Of a stretch of 64,000 nt of DNA, positions 54,676 to 63,136 are shown piece after piece. The position numbers and the translations under genes were made by a program. The DNA lies in contig JBCCGG010000030.1 of assembly GCA_039029395.1 (NCBI GenBank), positions 1 to 64,000 on the forward strand. The letters run 5' to 3'. Source of the stretch: JBCCGG01 sp039029395 (GTDB taxonomy: Bacteria; Pseudomonadota; Alphaproteobacteria; Kiloniellales; JAKSDN01). The stretch's first letter is position 1. The number at the start of each line of letters is the position of its first letter. A model generated the notes under the pieces. It was not told the DNA's origin, made no database searches, and saw only the letters and a list, made by a program, of their open reading frames with translations.

Positions 54676-55719
54676 ATGGCTATCAGACTGCCCGAGACGA
54701 TCGGCACCGAAGGCAACGATGTCTTCAATACCTTTGAAGATCACATCTTCTTCGGCCTGGAGGGCGACGACACCTTCCTCGGCAATTTCGGAGAGGATTT
54801 CCAGATCATGGTCGGCGGCAGCGGCGCCGATACCTACGTGGCAAACAACAACTCAATCATCACCGTGCTGGAGAACGGCAACTCCGTCGGCGATACGGTG
54901 GTCGCCACGGGCATTGGCCTGACCCTGGATAGCTCCCTGGCCGGCACCATCGACGGCCGCCACCTGGTCGCCGGCGACACCGTGAGCGGGCAGGTGGTTT
55001 TTGTGCTCGATTTCCTCGACCCCGAGAACCGCATCGAGACCGTCGAGATCTTCGAAGGCGTTTTCGGTTTCGACGATGTAGTCAACGGGATTTTCAACGC
55101 GCCAGGGTTCCAAGGCGACATCGCCTGGGAAGACCTCGGCCAGTTCGACCTGCAAGCTTTTGAAACTGGAGAGATCAACGAAACGATCGCGTTTTATGAC
55201 GCGCGCGCGGCCGCATTGGAAACGATCGGTGACTCGGGCATGGGTACCGGCGATCTGGTCGATATCTTCCGCTTCTTCAACACCGGAGCCGGCGGCCATT
55301 TCTTCACCGCAGATTTGGGCGAGCGCGACGTGGTCTTGGCCGAGCTGCCGACCTTCAACTTCGAGGGCGCCGGCTTCTTCGCCTTCGACGCGGCGGCCAC
55401 GGTCGCCGAGGCCGATCCGGTCTTCCGCTTCTTCAACACCCAGGCGGGCGGCCACTTCTTCACCAACAGCGAAGCCGAGCGGGACTTCGTGCTCGACAAC
55501 CTGGACAACTTCATCTTCGAGGGCACCGGCTTCCAGGCCTACGACCAGCAGATCGGCGCCTCCAAACCGGTCTTCCGCTTCTTCAACAACGATGCCGGCG
55601 GCCACTTCTTCACGATCAACGAAGCCGAGCGGGACTTCGTGATCGATAATCTGCCACAGTTCACCTTCGAGGGAATCGGCTTCTACGCCTTCGACGACGC
55701 CATGGCGATGACCGGCTAG
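54676..55719 (+). CDS. RTX-like N-terminus with three DUF5648 repeats, probably secreted
   Basis: A 347-residue acidic protein. Residues 8-55 carry RTX-like calcium-binding words (GTEGNDVFN, GLEGDDTFLG, GGSGADTYV). The C-terminal half has three ~42-residue repeats at 197-238, 249-290 and 299-340, each of the form F-R-F-F-N-x-x-A-G-G-H-F-F-T, then E-R-D-x-V, then F-E-G-x-G-F. This is the DUF5648 pattern of secreted proteins. There is no Sec signal and few basic residues, so type I secretion is likely. AGGAG lies eight bases before ATG 54676. Function unknown; adhesion or sugar binding is possible. Confidence 0.8.
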   Translation: MAIRLPETIGTEGNDVFNTFEDHIFFGLEGDDTFLGNFGEDFQIMVGGSGADTYVANNNSIITVLENGNSVGDTVVATGIGLTLDSSLAGTIDGRHLVAGDTVSGQVVFVLDFLDPENRIETVEIFEGVFGFDDVVNGIFNAPGFQGDIAWEDLGQFDLQAFETGEINETIAFYDARAAALETIGDSGMGTGDLVDIFRFFNTGAGGHFFTADLGERDVVLAELPTFNFEGAGFFAFDAAATVAEADPVFRFFNTQAGGHFFTNSEAERDFVLDNLDNFIFEGTGFQAYDQQIGASKPVFRFFNNDAGGHFFTINEAERDFVIDNLPQFTFEGIGFYAFDDAMAMTG

Positions 55720-55743
55720 CCTCCGAAACGGGAGGAGATCGCT

Positions 55744-55759
55744 TCAGACTGTTGTCTGA
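55744..55759 (+). terminator. Small stem-loop after the DUF5648 gene
   Basis: TCAGAC-TGTT-GTCTGA is a perfect 6-bp hairpin 24 bases after the stop, followed by GTATTT. A preceding CCTCC/GGAGG pair (55720-55724, 55731-55735) adds a second weak stem. It is at best a weak terminator. Confidence 0.3.
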
Positions 55760-55813
55760 GTATTTGCGACAGAAATTTTCGAGCGAGAGTCAAAATGGGG
55801 GAGGGCCATTTGG

Positions 55814-56104
55814 ATGTACGCAAGCATTCGTCGCTACCGGATCGACCGGAGTTCCATTGATCGGATCAGCGCCTTGGCGCGCGATGGCTTCTTGCCGATT
55901 ATCTCGGAGATGCCGGGTTTCGTCGCTTACTACGTGGTCGATCAGGGCGATGGCAATGCGGCCACGATCAGCATATTTCAGGACAAGGCGGCGGCTGAGG
56001 AGTCGAACCGGGCCGCCGCGGGCTGGGTTCAGGAAAACATGGTGTCCCTGATCGAGGGGCCGCCTGAGATCCTGGCCGGCAAGGTCGTGGTCAGCTCGTC
56101 TTGA
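55814..56104 (+). CDS. ABM-like small protein
   Basis: A 96-residue protein of the dimeric ferredoxin-like fold used by antibiotic-biosynthesis-monooxygenase (ABM) proteins. It begins MYASIRRYRIDRSSIDRI and has MPGFVAYYVVDQGDGNAATI and FQDKAAAEESNRAAAGWVQ. A GGGGGAGGG site precedes the ATG. Many members have no known enzyme activity. It converges on the DUF3179 gene. Confidence 0.75.
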   Translation: MYASIRRYRIDRSSIDRISALARDGFLPIISEMPGFVAYYVVDQGDGNAATISIFQDKAAAEESNRAAAGWVQENMVSLIEGPPEILAGKVVVSSS

Positions 56105-56113
56105 GCGGCTCCA

Positions 56114-57106
56114 TCATCGGTGCAACCTGCCATCGGGATGGAAGGCGTTGAACACGAAGGCGAAGGTCACGTCGTAGACTTCGTCCTCTAATCCGTCCTC
56201 GGTTTTTCGCTGGACCAGCACATTGCCCACGTCGCGGCCTTCGGAGATCTGCCGGCTGTCGAGCGCCGAGTTCTGGCCCGCCTCCCAGGTCAGGACCAAA
56301 TCTTCGAACTCGATTCTCTTACGCTCTTGCAGGCTCTCCAGAGTCCAGGCGTCGGTGCCCACCTTGACCACTCGGGCCAAGGCCTCGATGCCCTCGGGGA
56401 GCGGACCGACCGGAAAGTAGGGGCGTGGCGCGCTGTCGTAGCCGGCATAAGGATTGAGGCCGTAGCTACGCATGCCCGGGTTGTTCGGTACCAGCACCTG
56501 GCCGTTTGGATGTCGGTCGCGGAACTTGGTCCAGGACTCCAGGCGCGCTGGGATCATCTTGAGCTTGGTACCGGTGCGTGCGCCGACGATCGACTCGCCG
56601 AGGAACTGTTGCCACCAGCTCTCGGTTGCCCGGTCGTACATCACCATGTCGGAGTTGCGAAGCTTTCCGGTGGTGCCGAAAGTCGTCGCCTCACCCTCGA
56701 CCCGCCGATCGAACACGATCGCCGAATTGCATAGAGGACAGTAGGTGACGGCGACCGGCTGTCCGCCGACCTCGTCGTTGACGATCTCGTGCCAGGTCAA
56801 AATGCGCAGAGGATAGGCCCTGGCGTCGCCCTCGATCACCAGGCCGATGACCGGCTCTTCGGGGCCCAGGTCGGTCATCTCGGAGACCGCCTTGAAGATC
56901 GGCTCGTCGATCGAGGGGATGCCGTCCTTGGGCGGCCCGCCGCTCATGATTTCGCCAAGATCGACCGAGTGGGTTTCGAAGTCGGTGTCCGGCCACTCGA
57001 AGCGCCAGAATCCCGGGTTCGCCGCCGCCGTCCCGGCAAAGCCCAGGAAGAGGGCGAAGAGGACGGCCAACCCCAAGCGCCGGCGTTCCTCTTGTCGCTG
57101 GTTCAT
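56114..57106 (-). CDS. DUF3179 exported protein
   Basis: A 330-residue protein with an N-terminal signal sequence (RRLGLAVLFALFLGFAGTAA). The DUF3179 core is visible as PLRILTWHEIVNDEVGG, TYCPLCNSAIVFDR and TGKLRNSDMVMYDRATESW. The conserved Cys-Pro-Leu-Cys and Trp/His suggest a metal or redox site, but no activity is known. ATG 57106 is chosen to place the signal peptide; ATG 57112 and TTG 57151 are alternatives. Confidence 0.88.
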   Translation of the reverse strand: MNQRQEERRRLGLAVLFALFLGFAGTAAANPGFWRFEWPDTDFETHSVDLGEIMSGGPPKDGIPSIDEPIFKAVSEMTDLGPEEPVIGLVIEGDARAYPLRILTWHEIVNDEVGGQPVAVTYCPLCNSAIVFDRRVEGEATTFGTTGKLRNSDMVMYDRATESWWQQFLGESIVGARTGTKLKMIPARLESWTKFRDRHPNGQVLVPNNPGMRSYGLNPYAGYDSAPRPYFPVGPLPEGIEALARVVKVGTDAWTLESLQERKRIEFEDLVLTWEAGQNSALDSRQISEGRDVGNVLVQRKTEDGLEDEVYDVTFAFVFNAFHPDGRLHR

Positions 57107-57215
57107 GCCCATCACCGGCCAAGCATGCCCGCCGCCCGATGGGAGAGCCAATCAATTCCCCTTGAGCGGCCGGTCCGCCTAGGGCGAAATGTGCAAACTT
57201 GTTCGAGGAGAGGCC

Positions 57216-58004
57216 ATGCCCCGTTTCGCCGCCAACATCACCCTGATGTTCCCAGAGGTGCCCTTCCTGAAGCGGCCCGCCGCCGCGCGCGCGGCCGGAT
57301 TCAGGGCGGTCGAATGTCAATCGCCCTACCAGGTGGAGCGCGACGCACTGGCCGAGCAGCTCAAGGAAAACGCCATCGAGCTGGTGCTGCTCAACGCGCC
57401 CAACGGCGGCGCCGAGAGCGGCGAGATGGGCATGGCGGCCCTACCGGACAAAGTCTTGGCCTTCCGAGAGACCTTCGCGCTCGCCCTGGACTACGCCGCC
57501 GCAACCGGTTGCCCGCGCATCCATTGTATGGCCGGCTGCCCCGGCGACGATTGGCCAAGGGACGAGATCGAACGAGTCTATCAGGAGAACCTATGCCATG
57601 CCGCCGAACGGGCCGCGCCCCACGGCATCACGGTGATGATCGAGCCAATCAACACACGCGACTGCCCGGGTTATGCCTTGAGTACCTGCGCCCAGGCACG
57701 CGACCTGTTGACGGGCGTGGCGGCCGACAACGTGGCCCTGCAATTCGACTTCTATCACGCCAGCATTATGGAAGCCGACCCATTGGCCGCCTTTGCCGAT
57801 CATCGGGATGCAATCGATCACCTACAGGTCTCCGGCCGACCCGGCCGGCATGAGCCCGATGGCAAGCAGGAGATCGACTTTGCGAAGATCTTCGCCGAGA
57901 TCGACCGCCTGGGCTACCATGGATGGGTCGGTTGCGAGTACAACCCACGCGGCGACACCCTCGAAGGCCTGGCTTGGGCCCGGCCCTACGGCATCGGGCC
58001 CTAG
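57216..58004 (+). CDS. Hydroxypyruvate isomerase-family TIM-barrel protein
   Basis: A 262-residue xylose-isomerase-like barrel of the Hyi/OtnI type. It begins FAANITLMFPEVPFLKRP, and has the conserved metal-site regions VMIEPINTRDCPGYAL, LQFDFYHASIME, HLQVSGRPGRHEPDG and GWVGCEYNPRGDT. Members interconvert hydroxypyruvate and tartronate semialdehyde or act on 2-oxo-tetronates. No glyoxylate-pathway neighbours are present. GAGGAGAGG precedes the ATG. Confidence 0.9.
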   Translation: MPRFAANITLMFPEVPFLKRPAAARAAGFRAVECQSPYQVERDALAEQLKENAIELVLLNAPNGGAESGEMGMAALPDKVLAFRETFALALDYAAATGCPRIHCMAGCPGDDWPRDEIERVYQENLCHAAERAAPHGITVMIEPINTRDCPGYALSTCAQARDLLTGVAADNVALQFDFYHASIMEADPLAAFADHRDAIDHLQVSGRPGRHEPDGKQEIDFAKIFAEIDRLGYHGWVGCEYNPRGDTLEGLAWARPYGIGP

Positions 58005-58110
58005 CCGGCGGTGCGCGGCACCAAATGGCGCTCCCAGCTTCCCGGTGGAAACCCTGACCCTGTCGGGGGCGTTAATCAATTCTATCGCGAAGAGTTGTAG
58101 CCTGGACTGC

Positions 58111-58740
58111 ATGCATGGGTTGGTCCTTCTCTGCGCGGCGCTTTTGGTGGCCTGTACCACCCTCTGGTGGGCCTTCGGCCCCCAGACCGCGAGCCATGCC
58201 CGAGAAACCGCGAGCAGCCGGCAGGTCGCTTTGCTGGCACCGGCAGGCGGCTTCGGGCACGACCTATCGGTCGTCGATGCCTATGCCGCCATCCCCCACC
58301 GCCGGACGGCCTTCTCCGAGCGTGAGTCGACCCGATCCCATGGCGACGCGCGCTACCTGTCGGCGCTTTTCGCCTGGACCGATTTGGCTGTCGTCGAACG
58401 TGTTACCAGCCAGCGGGCCCTCTGGTCCCAGCAACATTCATCGCTGCCGGCAAGCAGCTATGACGCGATTCTAGAAGGCCTTTCGAGCCTCGAGACGCCT
58501 CGCCATCTGCGCCCGGCTCAGGACCTGATAGAAAGCGCCATTTCCGACCAGCGAGCATACTTCGACGAATGGCAGGCCTCGGGCCGAAGGGACTACTTCA
58601 AAGCCAGCCATGCGTTGGTGCAGAGCTCGCACCGAAAGCTCATCGCGGCTTACAAGAAGCTGAAGGCAGCCTATGGCGACGAGCCTGCCCACAACAAACG
58701 GGCCTTCTTCGATCACCTCTGCGCGCTCGACTTCATCTAG
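58111..58740 (+). CDS. Membrane-anchored or exported protein of unknown function
   Basis: A 209-residue protein with an N-terminal hydrophobic helix (LVLLCAALLVACTTLWWAF) that contains a VACT lipobox-like word. It is followed by a largely helical chain rich in His, Ser and Arg (SQRALWSQQHSSLPASSYDA). No family recognised. The start at ATG 58111 is the first that puts the hydrophobic helix at the N-terminus. No ribosome site stands out, so the start is uncertain. Confidence 0.55.
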   Translation: MHGLVLLCAALLVACTTLWWAFGPQTASHARETASSRQVALLAPAGGFGHDLSVVDAYAAIPHRRTAFSERESTRSHGDARYLSALFAWTDLAVVERVTSQRALWSQQHSSLPASSYDAILEGLSSLETPRHLRPAQDLIESAISDQRAYFDEWQASGRRDYFKASHALVQSSHRKLIAAYKKLKAAYGDEPAHNKRAFFDHLCALDFI

Positions 58741-58782
58741 AGCGGCTGGCACCAGCGAACCCACTGCTAACTCGAGTCTGCG

Positions 58783-59067
58783 CTATCCGGTGCGCCGCCA
58801 CGTGGCCGCCCAGCCTTCCGGCAGCTTGTGGCCACAATGGCGGCAGATGCGTGCTTCGACTTGAATGTCGGCGTCGCAGTTCGGGCATTTCTGGCGTCCG
58901 CTCTTGCCGTTCTTGCTCTTCACCCGGGCGAACACCACGTGGATTACCGCAATTGGCCCCAAGAGCAGGCCATAGAGCAGCCACAGCGCGCCATTGCGCT
59001 CTTTGCGATGGGCCAACGCGGCGACCGCGATCGCAAAGGCTACCCAGATAAAAAGATAGCCGACCAT
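58783..59067 (-). CDS. Small membrane protein with zinc ribbon
   Basis: A 94-residue protein. Helices at about 3-20 and 27-47 are followed by a Lys-rich segment and a C-terminal zinc ribbon, CPNCDADIQVEARICRHCG, with the C-x-x-C ... C-x-x-C spacing of rubredoxin-like knuckles. Similar small proteins are common but uncharacterised. Its upstream region at 59090-59150 is AT-rich, consistent with a promoter. Confidence 0.78.
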   Translation of the reverse strand: MVGYLFIWVAFAIAVAALAHRKERNGALWLLYGLLLGPIAVIHVVFARVKSKNGKSGRQKCPNCDADIQVEARICRHCGHKLPEGWAATWRRTG

Positions 59068-59158
59068 CTGGCCCCGGGCTCCTCGGCGGGGTGTGGTGAA
59101 TTATTTTGTTATAATTTTGTTAAAGATACGGTTTTTTGCTGTTTGTCTCAAGCGCTAT

Positions 59159-59617
59159 CTAGGTTGTAGGGCCAGGCACAACCGCCACCGGATCGCCGAC
59201 CGCGATCTCGGCATCGTTGAGAACGCGGCAGCAGACCCCGCCGCGCCAGTCCGGCATTAGCGCCTGTCGTAGCCCCTGGTGCGCCTGATCCATGCGCGTG
59301 CAAGGCTCGGTTTCCTGGGTGACCTCAAGCTCGAGACCGCCGATGGTGATGCGCTGCCCGCTCTCTCTGGGTAGCTCGATTCCGCCGACCAGCAGATTGG
59401 CTCGCCGGGCGGTCCAGGGCACCTCGGTCGTCAGCTCATGGCAGACCTTGGCCCAGACATCGGCCGAGAGCACCGTGACTTGGCGCTCCCGGGCACCCTC
59501 GATGCGACCGCGAAAATCGCCCTCGACGCCGTTCGCGCGGGTCACATGGCTTCGCGCGAGCTCTTCCATTGGCGCATGAGTCTTGGCTTTGCGGGCGATG
59601 GACAGAAGTTTTCCCAC
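59159..59617 (-). CDS. MOSC-domain protein
   Basis: A 152-residue single MOSC domain, the C-terminal domain of molybdenum-cofactor sulfurases and related to YiiM. It has VEGDFRGRIEGARERQVTVL, ANLLVGGIELP, TEPCTRMDQAHQGLRQAL with the conserved Cys, and DWRGGVCCRVL. It probably binds molybdopterin or carries sulfur. GTG 59617 with AGGAG nine bases upstream is preferred over a TTG at 59647. Confidence 0.85.
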   Translation of the reverse strand: MGKLLSIARKAKTHAPMEELARSHVTRANGVEGDFRGRIEGARERQVTVLSADVWAKVCHELTTEVPWTARRANLLVGGIELPRESGQRITIGGLELEVTQETEPCTRMDQAHQGLRQALMPDWRGGVCCRVLNDAEIAVGDPVAVVPGPTT

Positions 59618-59718
59618 GGCTTGCGGCTCCTGGCTGCGAAGGGCCAACAGCCAAGCACGGCGTGGGGTACAGCGGCAAGCGCTAACGAGCGACTATAGGG
59701 TATAGGGGCCGCGCAGGG

Positions 59719-60180
59719 CTATTCGGCGCTGACCTCTGCCAGAACCGAGACGTCCAAATAGGTCCGCGCGATTTCTGGGTCGAGTTGCCACACCAGGCTC
59801 TCGACCTCGTGGGAGACCGCGGCGCAATCGTCCAGGGCGTCGAAGATTTCCAGGCGCAGGCCCAGGCTGATCTCCTCCTGGCGCATGCCAAGCACGCCGG
59901 CCTTTTGAAGGGGCGCGCAGGCCCGGGCTAGCTCCTGTTCGGCGTCGTAAAGTTCATCCACCGACTCTGGCTGGGTGGTCTCCAGATCCATGATCGTGTA
60001 GGCGAGCGCCGTGGAGGCTTGATTCTGGCGCAAGAAAACTTCTTCGCCTTGCATGCAGCCGGCCAATCCAGTGGCCAAGATCATCGCAACAAGACCGGCT
60101 TGCAACCTGCTTCGCACCCGACGGATTCCTTTTCCGCTGTGCAGATGCCTTCTGGCGTCGTCCTGGCCCATCCCGGACAT
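59719..60180 (-). CDS. Predicted lipoprotein of unknown function
   Basis: A 153-residue protein. The start is ATG 60180, preceded by AAGGAGG with an 8-base gap, better than ATG 60207. After an unusually long basic N-region (GIRRVRSRLQ), the helix VAMILATGLAGCMQGE ends in the lipobox LAGC. The mature chain is acidic and helical, with two further Cys (RACAPL, DDCAAV). No family match. Confidence 0.68.
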   Translation of the reverse strand: MSGMGQDDARRHLHSGKGIRRVRSRLQAGLVAMILATGLAGCMQGEEVFLRQNQASTALAYTIMDLETTQPESVDELYDAEQELARACAPLQKAGVLGMRQEEISLGLRLEIFDALDDCAAVSHEVESLVWQLDPEIARTYLDVSVLAEVSAE

Positions 60181-60439
60181 CGAACGGACCTCCTTGGTCA
60201 TGTTCATCGCTAGGCCAACCTTACCCTAGCGTGGTTCAAATGCCGTTAAAGACTTCACAGCATTTTAGACAAATTCATCGCAAATCACGTCCAGAGTATA
60301 CCACGCGCCTGCGCCAGGCGCCATTTTTACCGAGCCTTTTCAATCGAAAGTATGTGAAAAGTATCCTTTGTTGACCAAAAATCGGCCGATCTACAGCGCA
60401 TTCCAAGGATATTATTCGTAAAGAGTTTTCTTACCCTCA
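60181..60439. other. AT-rich non-coding stretch with a hairpin
   Basis: About 260 bases without a gene, clearly AT-richer than the surroundings. GCGCCTG-CGC-CAGGCGC at 60305-60321 followed by CATTTTT looks like an intrinsic terminator in the plus direction, yet both neighbouring genes are on the minus strand. It may end an antisense or unrecognised transcript. Otherwise this is the promoter area of the 60180 lipoprotein gene. Confidence 0.4.
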
Positions 60440-61033
60440 TCACCCCACCGGCGGCTCCGCCTCAGCTTCGGCCCAGTTGGGTTTGAATCCGAGAATTCGT
60501 AAATCGCCCGGCAGATTTGGATTGAACAGGCTGTTGTGCCAGTAGGTCGCTTGATAGGCCGGCTCGCGCTGGCCGATGGTGCGCACCTGACAGGGCAGGC
60601 GGTAGCGCTGGCTGAACTGCTCGAACGCAAGGCCGCAGCCCTGATCGCGCAGCAAGCGGTCGGCCAGAGCGGATTCGGCGCCGAACAGAGCGGTGATCTC
60701 GTCCGAGAAGTCCCGTGCCCTTTGATAGTAGGTGGCCGAGAGCACCTTGAGGGCGTTCTTGTAGCGCTCGGCCGGATCCTTGGTGGCACGCACGATGTGG
60801 CGAAACTGGGCGGTGCTTTCCTCCGGGTCGCGCCGCACCACCAGCACCGTAATGCGGGCGATCGGCCGCTCGCCGCCGGCCAGCACGACGCCGGGCCGCA
60901 TACCCTCGCCCGGCCGGCCCTCGTCATCGCGCACGGCGAGCTGCCTCACCCGGCACTGCCAGCCGAGGAAGTGGTCCCTTAGCGCCATCTGGGCCGCTTC
61001 CAAGCGCACCACCGTGCCCGACTCTTGCGTCAT
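60440..61033 (-). CDS. Conserved-looking hypothetical protein
   Basis: A 197-residue soluble protein that I do not recognise. It starts VVRLEAAQMALRDHFLGWQC and contains MRPGVVLAGGERPIARITVL, FRHIVRATKDPAERY and YQATYWHNSLFNPNLPG. Codon usage and GC-rich third positions match the neighbours, and the frame is intact, so it is a real gene. It lies 37 bases downstream of the EamA-like gene on the same strand, possibly one operon. Confidence 0.7.
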   Translation of the reverse strand: MTQESGTVVRLEAAQMALRDHFLGWQCRVRQLAVRDDEGRPGEGMRPGVVLAGGERPIARITVLVVRRDPEESTAQFRHIVRATKDPAERYKNALKVLSATYYQRARDFSDEITALFGAESALADRLLRDQGCGLAFEQFSQRYRLPCQVRTIGQREPAYQATYWHNSLFNPNLPGDLRILGFKPNWAEAEAEPPVG

Positions 61034-61070
61034 TGCGTCAATCCGCCCCCCTTTGTCCGAAATCGCGCCG

Positions 61071-61532
61071 TCACCGGCCGTGGAACAGTACGACGATTCC
61101 CAGGATAATGCAGCCGCAACCCGCGACCTTGGTCCAATTGAGCGCCTCGTCGAACATCACCACCCCAGCCGCCTGGGTGATCACGATGGTGCCGCTGACG
61201 ATCACCGGGATGGCAACGCTGGCCGCCATTGGCTTGAGGCCGCCGATCCCGCCGAAGAGATAGAAGTAGGCGATCTCGGCAAATCCGATGCATATGCCCG
61301 CGCCGACCGCCCAGAGATAGGCGCTGGGCGAGAGCTGGAGCACGTGGCCGCCGCGCGCCAGAAGCACGCCGGCAAAGACCATCGAGGAGAGCAGGGCGGC
61401 GACTTGCAGGCAGACGGTCGCCAGAATCGTCGTGGTCGCGCTATCCGGCACGTGACCGCTCGAGACCTTCACCAGTAGGTTATAGCTGGCGTAAAGCACC
61501 GTGACGGTCAGCAGCAGCAAAATCGAGATCAT
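61071..61532 (-). CDS. Half-size EamA/SMR-like transporter
   Basis: A 153-residue membrane protein with four to five hydrophobic segments, a single EamA repeat (LLLLTVTVLYASYNLLVKVS at the start, then YFYLFGGIGGLKPMAASVAI). Like small multidrug resistance proteins it would have to dimerise. The substrate is unknown. It sits 12 bases after the B3/4-domain gene, so the two may be co-expressed. Confidence 0.82.
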   Translation of the reverse strand: MISILLLLTVTVLYASYNLLVKVSSGHVPDSATTTILATVCLQVAALLSSMVFAGVLLARGGHVLQLSPSAYLWAVGAGICIGFAEIAYFYLFGGIGGLKPMAASVAIPVIVSGTIVITQAAGVVMFDEALNWTKVAGCGCIILGIVVLFHGR

Positions 61533-61544
61533 CGCTTAAGGTCC

Positions 61545-62279
61545 TTAATCAGGAGTCGGCAGGGTTACGTGCGGCATTGCCGCGTTGGCGATCGACCAAT
61601 GGCAGGTCGCGCCCAAATCTTGGCCGGCAAGCTGCGCGAAGCGTTCGGCGGCGGCGCTAAGGCGCGCCTCGCCGTCGTCGGCCAGGGTCTGGATTACGAC
61701 CAGGGTGTCACGGGTCTCCGGACGAATTCGGCTGCGTGCGTCTTGGCGCCAGTTCCAGCGCCGGCAAAGGCACTTTTCGCTGTCGGTATAGACCACCTCG
61801 CCCTCGAACGGCGGATCGTCAACCGGTGGATCCCGGGCCAGGTCTAGGAAACTGTCGCCCGGTCTGGCGAAGCGGAAGGCATTGGGCGGCGTCACCTGAT
61901 CCAGATCGTCGGCGCCGGCAGGCACCAGATACATCACCGATATCGCATTGTAGAGATCGACAAGGGACAAGACCCGCGGCAATCCTTGGCCCGCCTTGAG
62001 GCGCCGTAACAGGGCCTCGCAGGAGTTCCGGTAGCTAGTCTTCTTGGAGCCAAAAGCCCGGTAGGTGGCGCGCCAGTCTCGGATCTCCTCCAGGTCGGCA
62101 ATCTCGTGCCCGGCCAGGTGGGCCGCGGCCGCCGCCTCGGCCTCCCGGCAGAAGGCCTCGATGGCCGGCGCGGGACTGGGCGCGAGACCACGCGCCGCCA
62201 GGAAGGCCACTTGGAAGCGGGGAAAGTCCGCCATCAGCTCGGCGATGGTCAGCGACAAGTGAGCTCTCTCCGGTTCCAT
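61545..62279 (-). CDS. B3/4 domain protein
   Basis: A 244-residue stand-alone B3/4 domain, the editing-site fold of phenylalanyl-tRNA synthetase beta. Recognisable parts are YRAFGSKKTSYRNSCEALLR, LPRVLSLVDLYNAISVMYLVP and VIQTLADDGEARL. Such proteins may hydrolyse misacylated tRNA, but this is not proven for this group. ATG 62279 has GAGGGGG upstream. Divergent from the HAD gene by 29 bases. Confidence 0.87.
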   Translation of the reverse strand: MEPERAHLSLTIAELMADFPRFQVAFLAARGLAPSPAPAIEAFCREAEAAAAAHLAGHEIADLEEIRDWRATYRAFGSKKTSYRNSCEALLRRLKAGQGLPRVLSLVDLYNAISVMYLVPAGADDLDQVTPPNAFRFARPGDSFLDLARDPPVDDPPFEGEVVYTDSEKCLCRRWNWRQDARSRIRPETRDTLVVIQTLADDGEARLSAAAERFAQLAGQDLGATCHWSIANAAMPHVTLPTPD

Positions 62280-62308
62280 GGCCCCCTCTTGGATGTTAGG
62301 ATTCACCT

Positions 62309-63085
62309 ATGCCACTCAGCGCGGTCCTGCTCGACCTAGAAGGGGTGTTATACCAGAGCGAGGCGCCGATCGAAGGCGGTCGTGCGGCCCTGCGGGCGCT
62401 GGAGGCGCGTGGCCTTGGTCTGCGCTACGTCACCAACACCACCACGACCTCACGCGCCGGCGTGCTGCGGCGTCTATCGGGCGTGGGTTTGGAGATTGAA
62501 CCCGACAGCCTCTTCACGCCATTGGCCGCCGCCCGGCGCCTGCTGGGAGATTGGGGCGCGCGGCGCATTCACCTGGCTGCCGCCGCGGAGACCGCCGGCG
62601 ATTTCGACGGCTTCGAGTTGGTCGAATCGGGCGCGGCCGACGCGGTGGTGATGGGCGATCTTTACAAGGCCTACGACTGGGACCGGCTCAACCTTCTGTT
62701 CTCCATGGTGCGCGGCGGCGCCCGGTTGATCGCCCTGCACAAGAATCGCTATTGCCGGCGGGAAGAAGGCCTGGGCCTGGACGCCGGGCCCTTCGTTGCC
62801 GCCGTGGAGTACGCCGCAGGTGTTGACGCGGTCGTCGTCGGGAAACCGGCCGCGCCCTTCTTCCATCTGGCGCTGGCCGATCTGGGCGTGGCGCCGGGGG
62901 ACGCGGTCATGGTCGGCGACGACATCGAGGCCGACATCGGCGGCGCTCAGGCGGCCGGCCTTAAGGCGATCCAGGTCGAAACCGGCAAGTTCACGCCGGC
63001 CGACCTGGAGCATGCACGGGTCACGCCCGATGGGCGCATCGCCTCGATCGCCGATTTGCCGGCGGCCCTTCAGGGCTTGACCTGA
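62309..63085 (+). CDS. HAD-IIA family phosphatase, HDHD2-like
   Basis: A 258-residue HAD hydrolase with a C2-type cap. Motif I begins LLDLEGVLYQ, so the second Asp of the usual D-x-D is Glu-Gly (DLEG), as seen in HDHD2/TIGR01458-like proteins. Motif II is VTNTTTTSR, Lys is in VVGKPAAPFF and motif III is MVGDDIEADIGGAQAAG. The natural substrate of this branch is unknown. It precedes the nitrilase-family gene by 51 bases. Confidence 0.9.
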   Translation: MPLSAVLLDLEGVLYQSEAPIEGGRAALRALEARGLGLRYVTNTTTTSRAGVLRRLSGVGLEIEPDSLFTPLAAARRLLGDWGARRIHLAAAAETAGDFDGFELVESGAADAVVMGDLYKAYDWDRLNLLFSMVRGGARLIALHKNRYCRREEGLGLDAGPFVAAVEYAAGVDAVVVGKPAAPFFHLALADLGVAPGDAVMVGDDIEADIGGAQAAGLKAIQVETGKFTPADLEHARVTPDGRIASIADLPAALQGLT

Positions 63086-63136
63086 CCGGGCCGCTGGGAG
63101 TGTTCTAGACCGGTCCTTTTGCGAGGGAGAAGAGCC

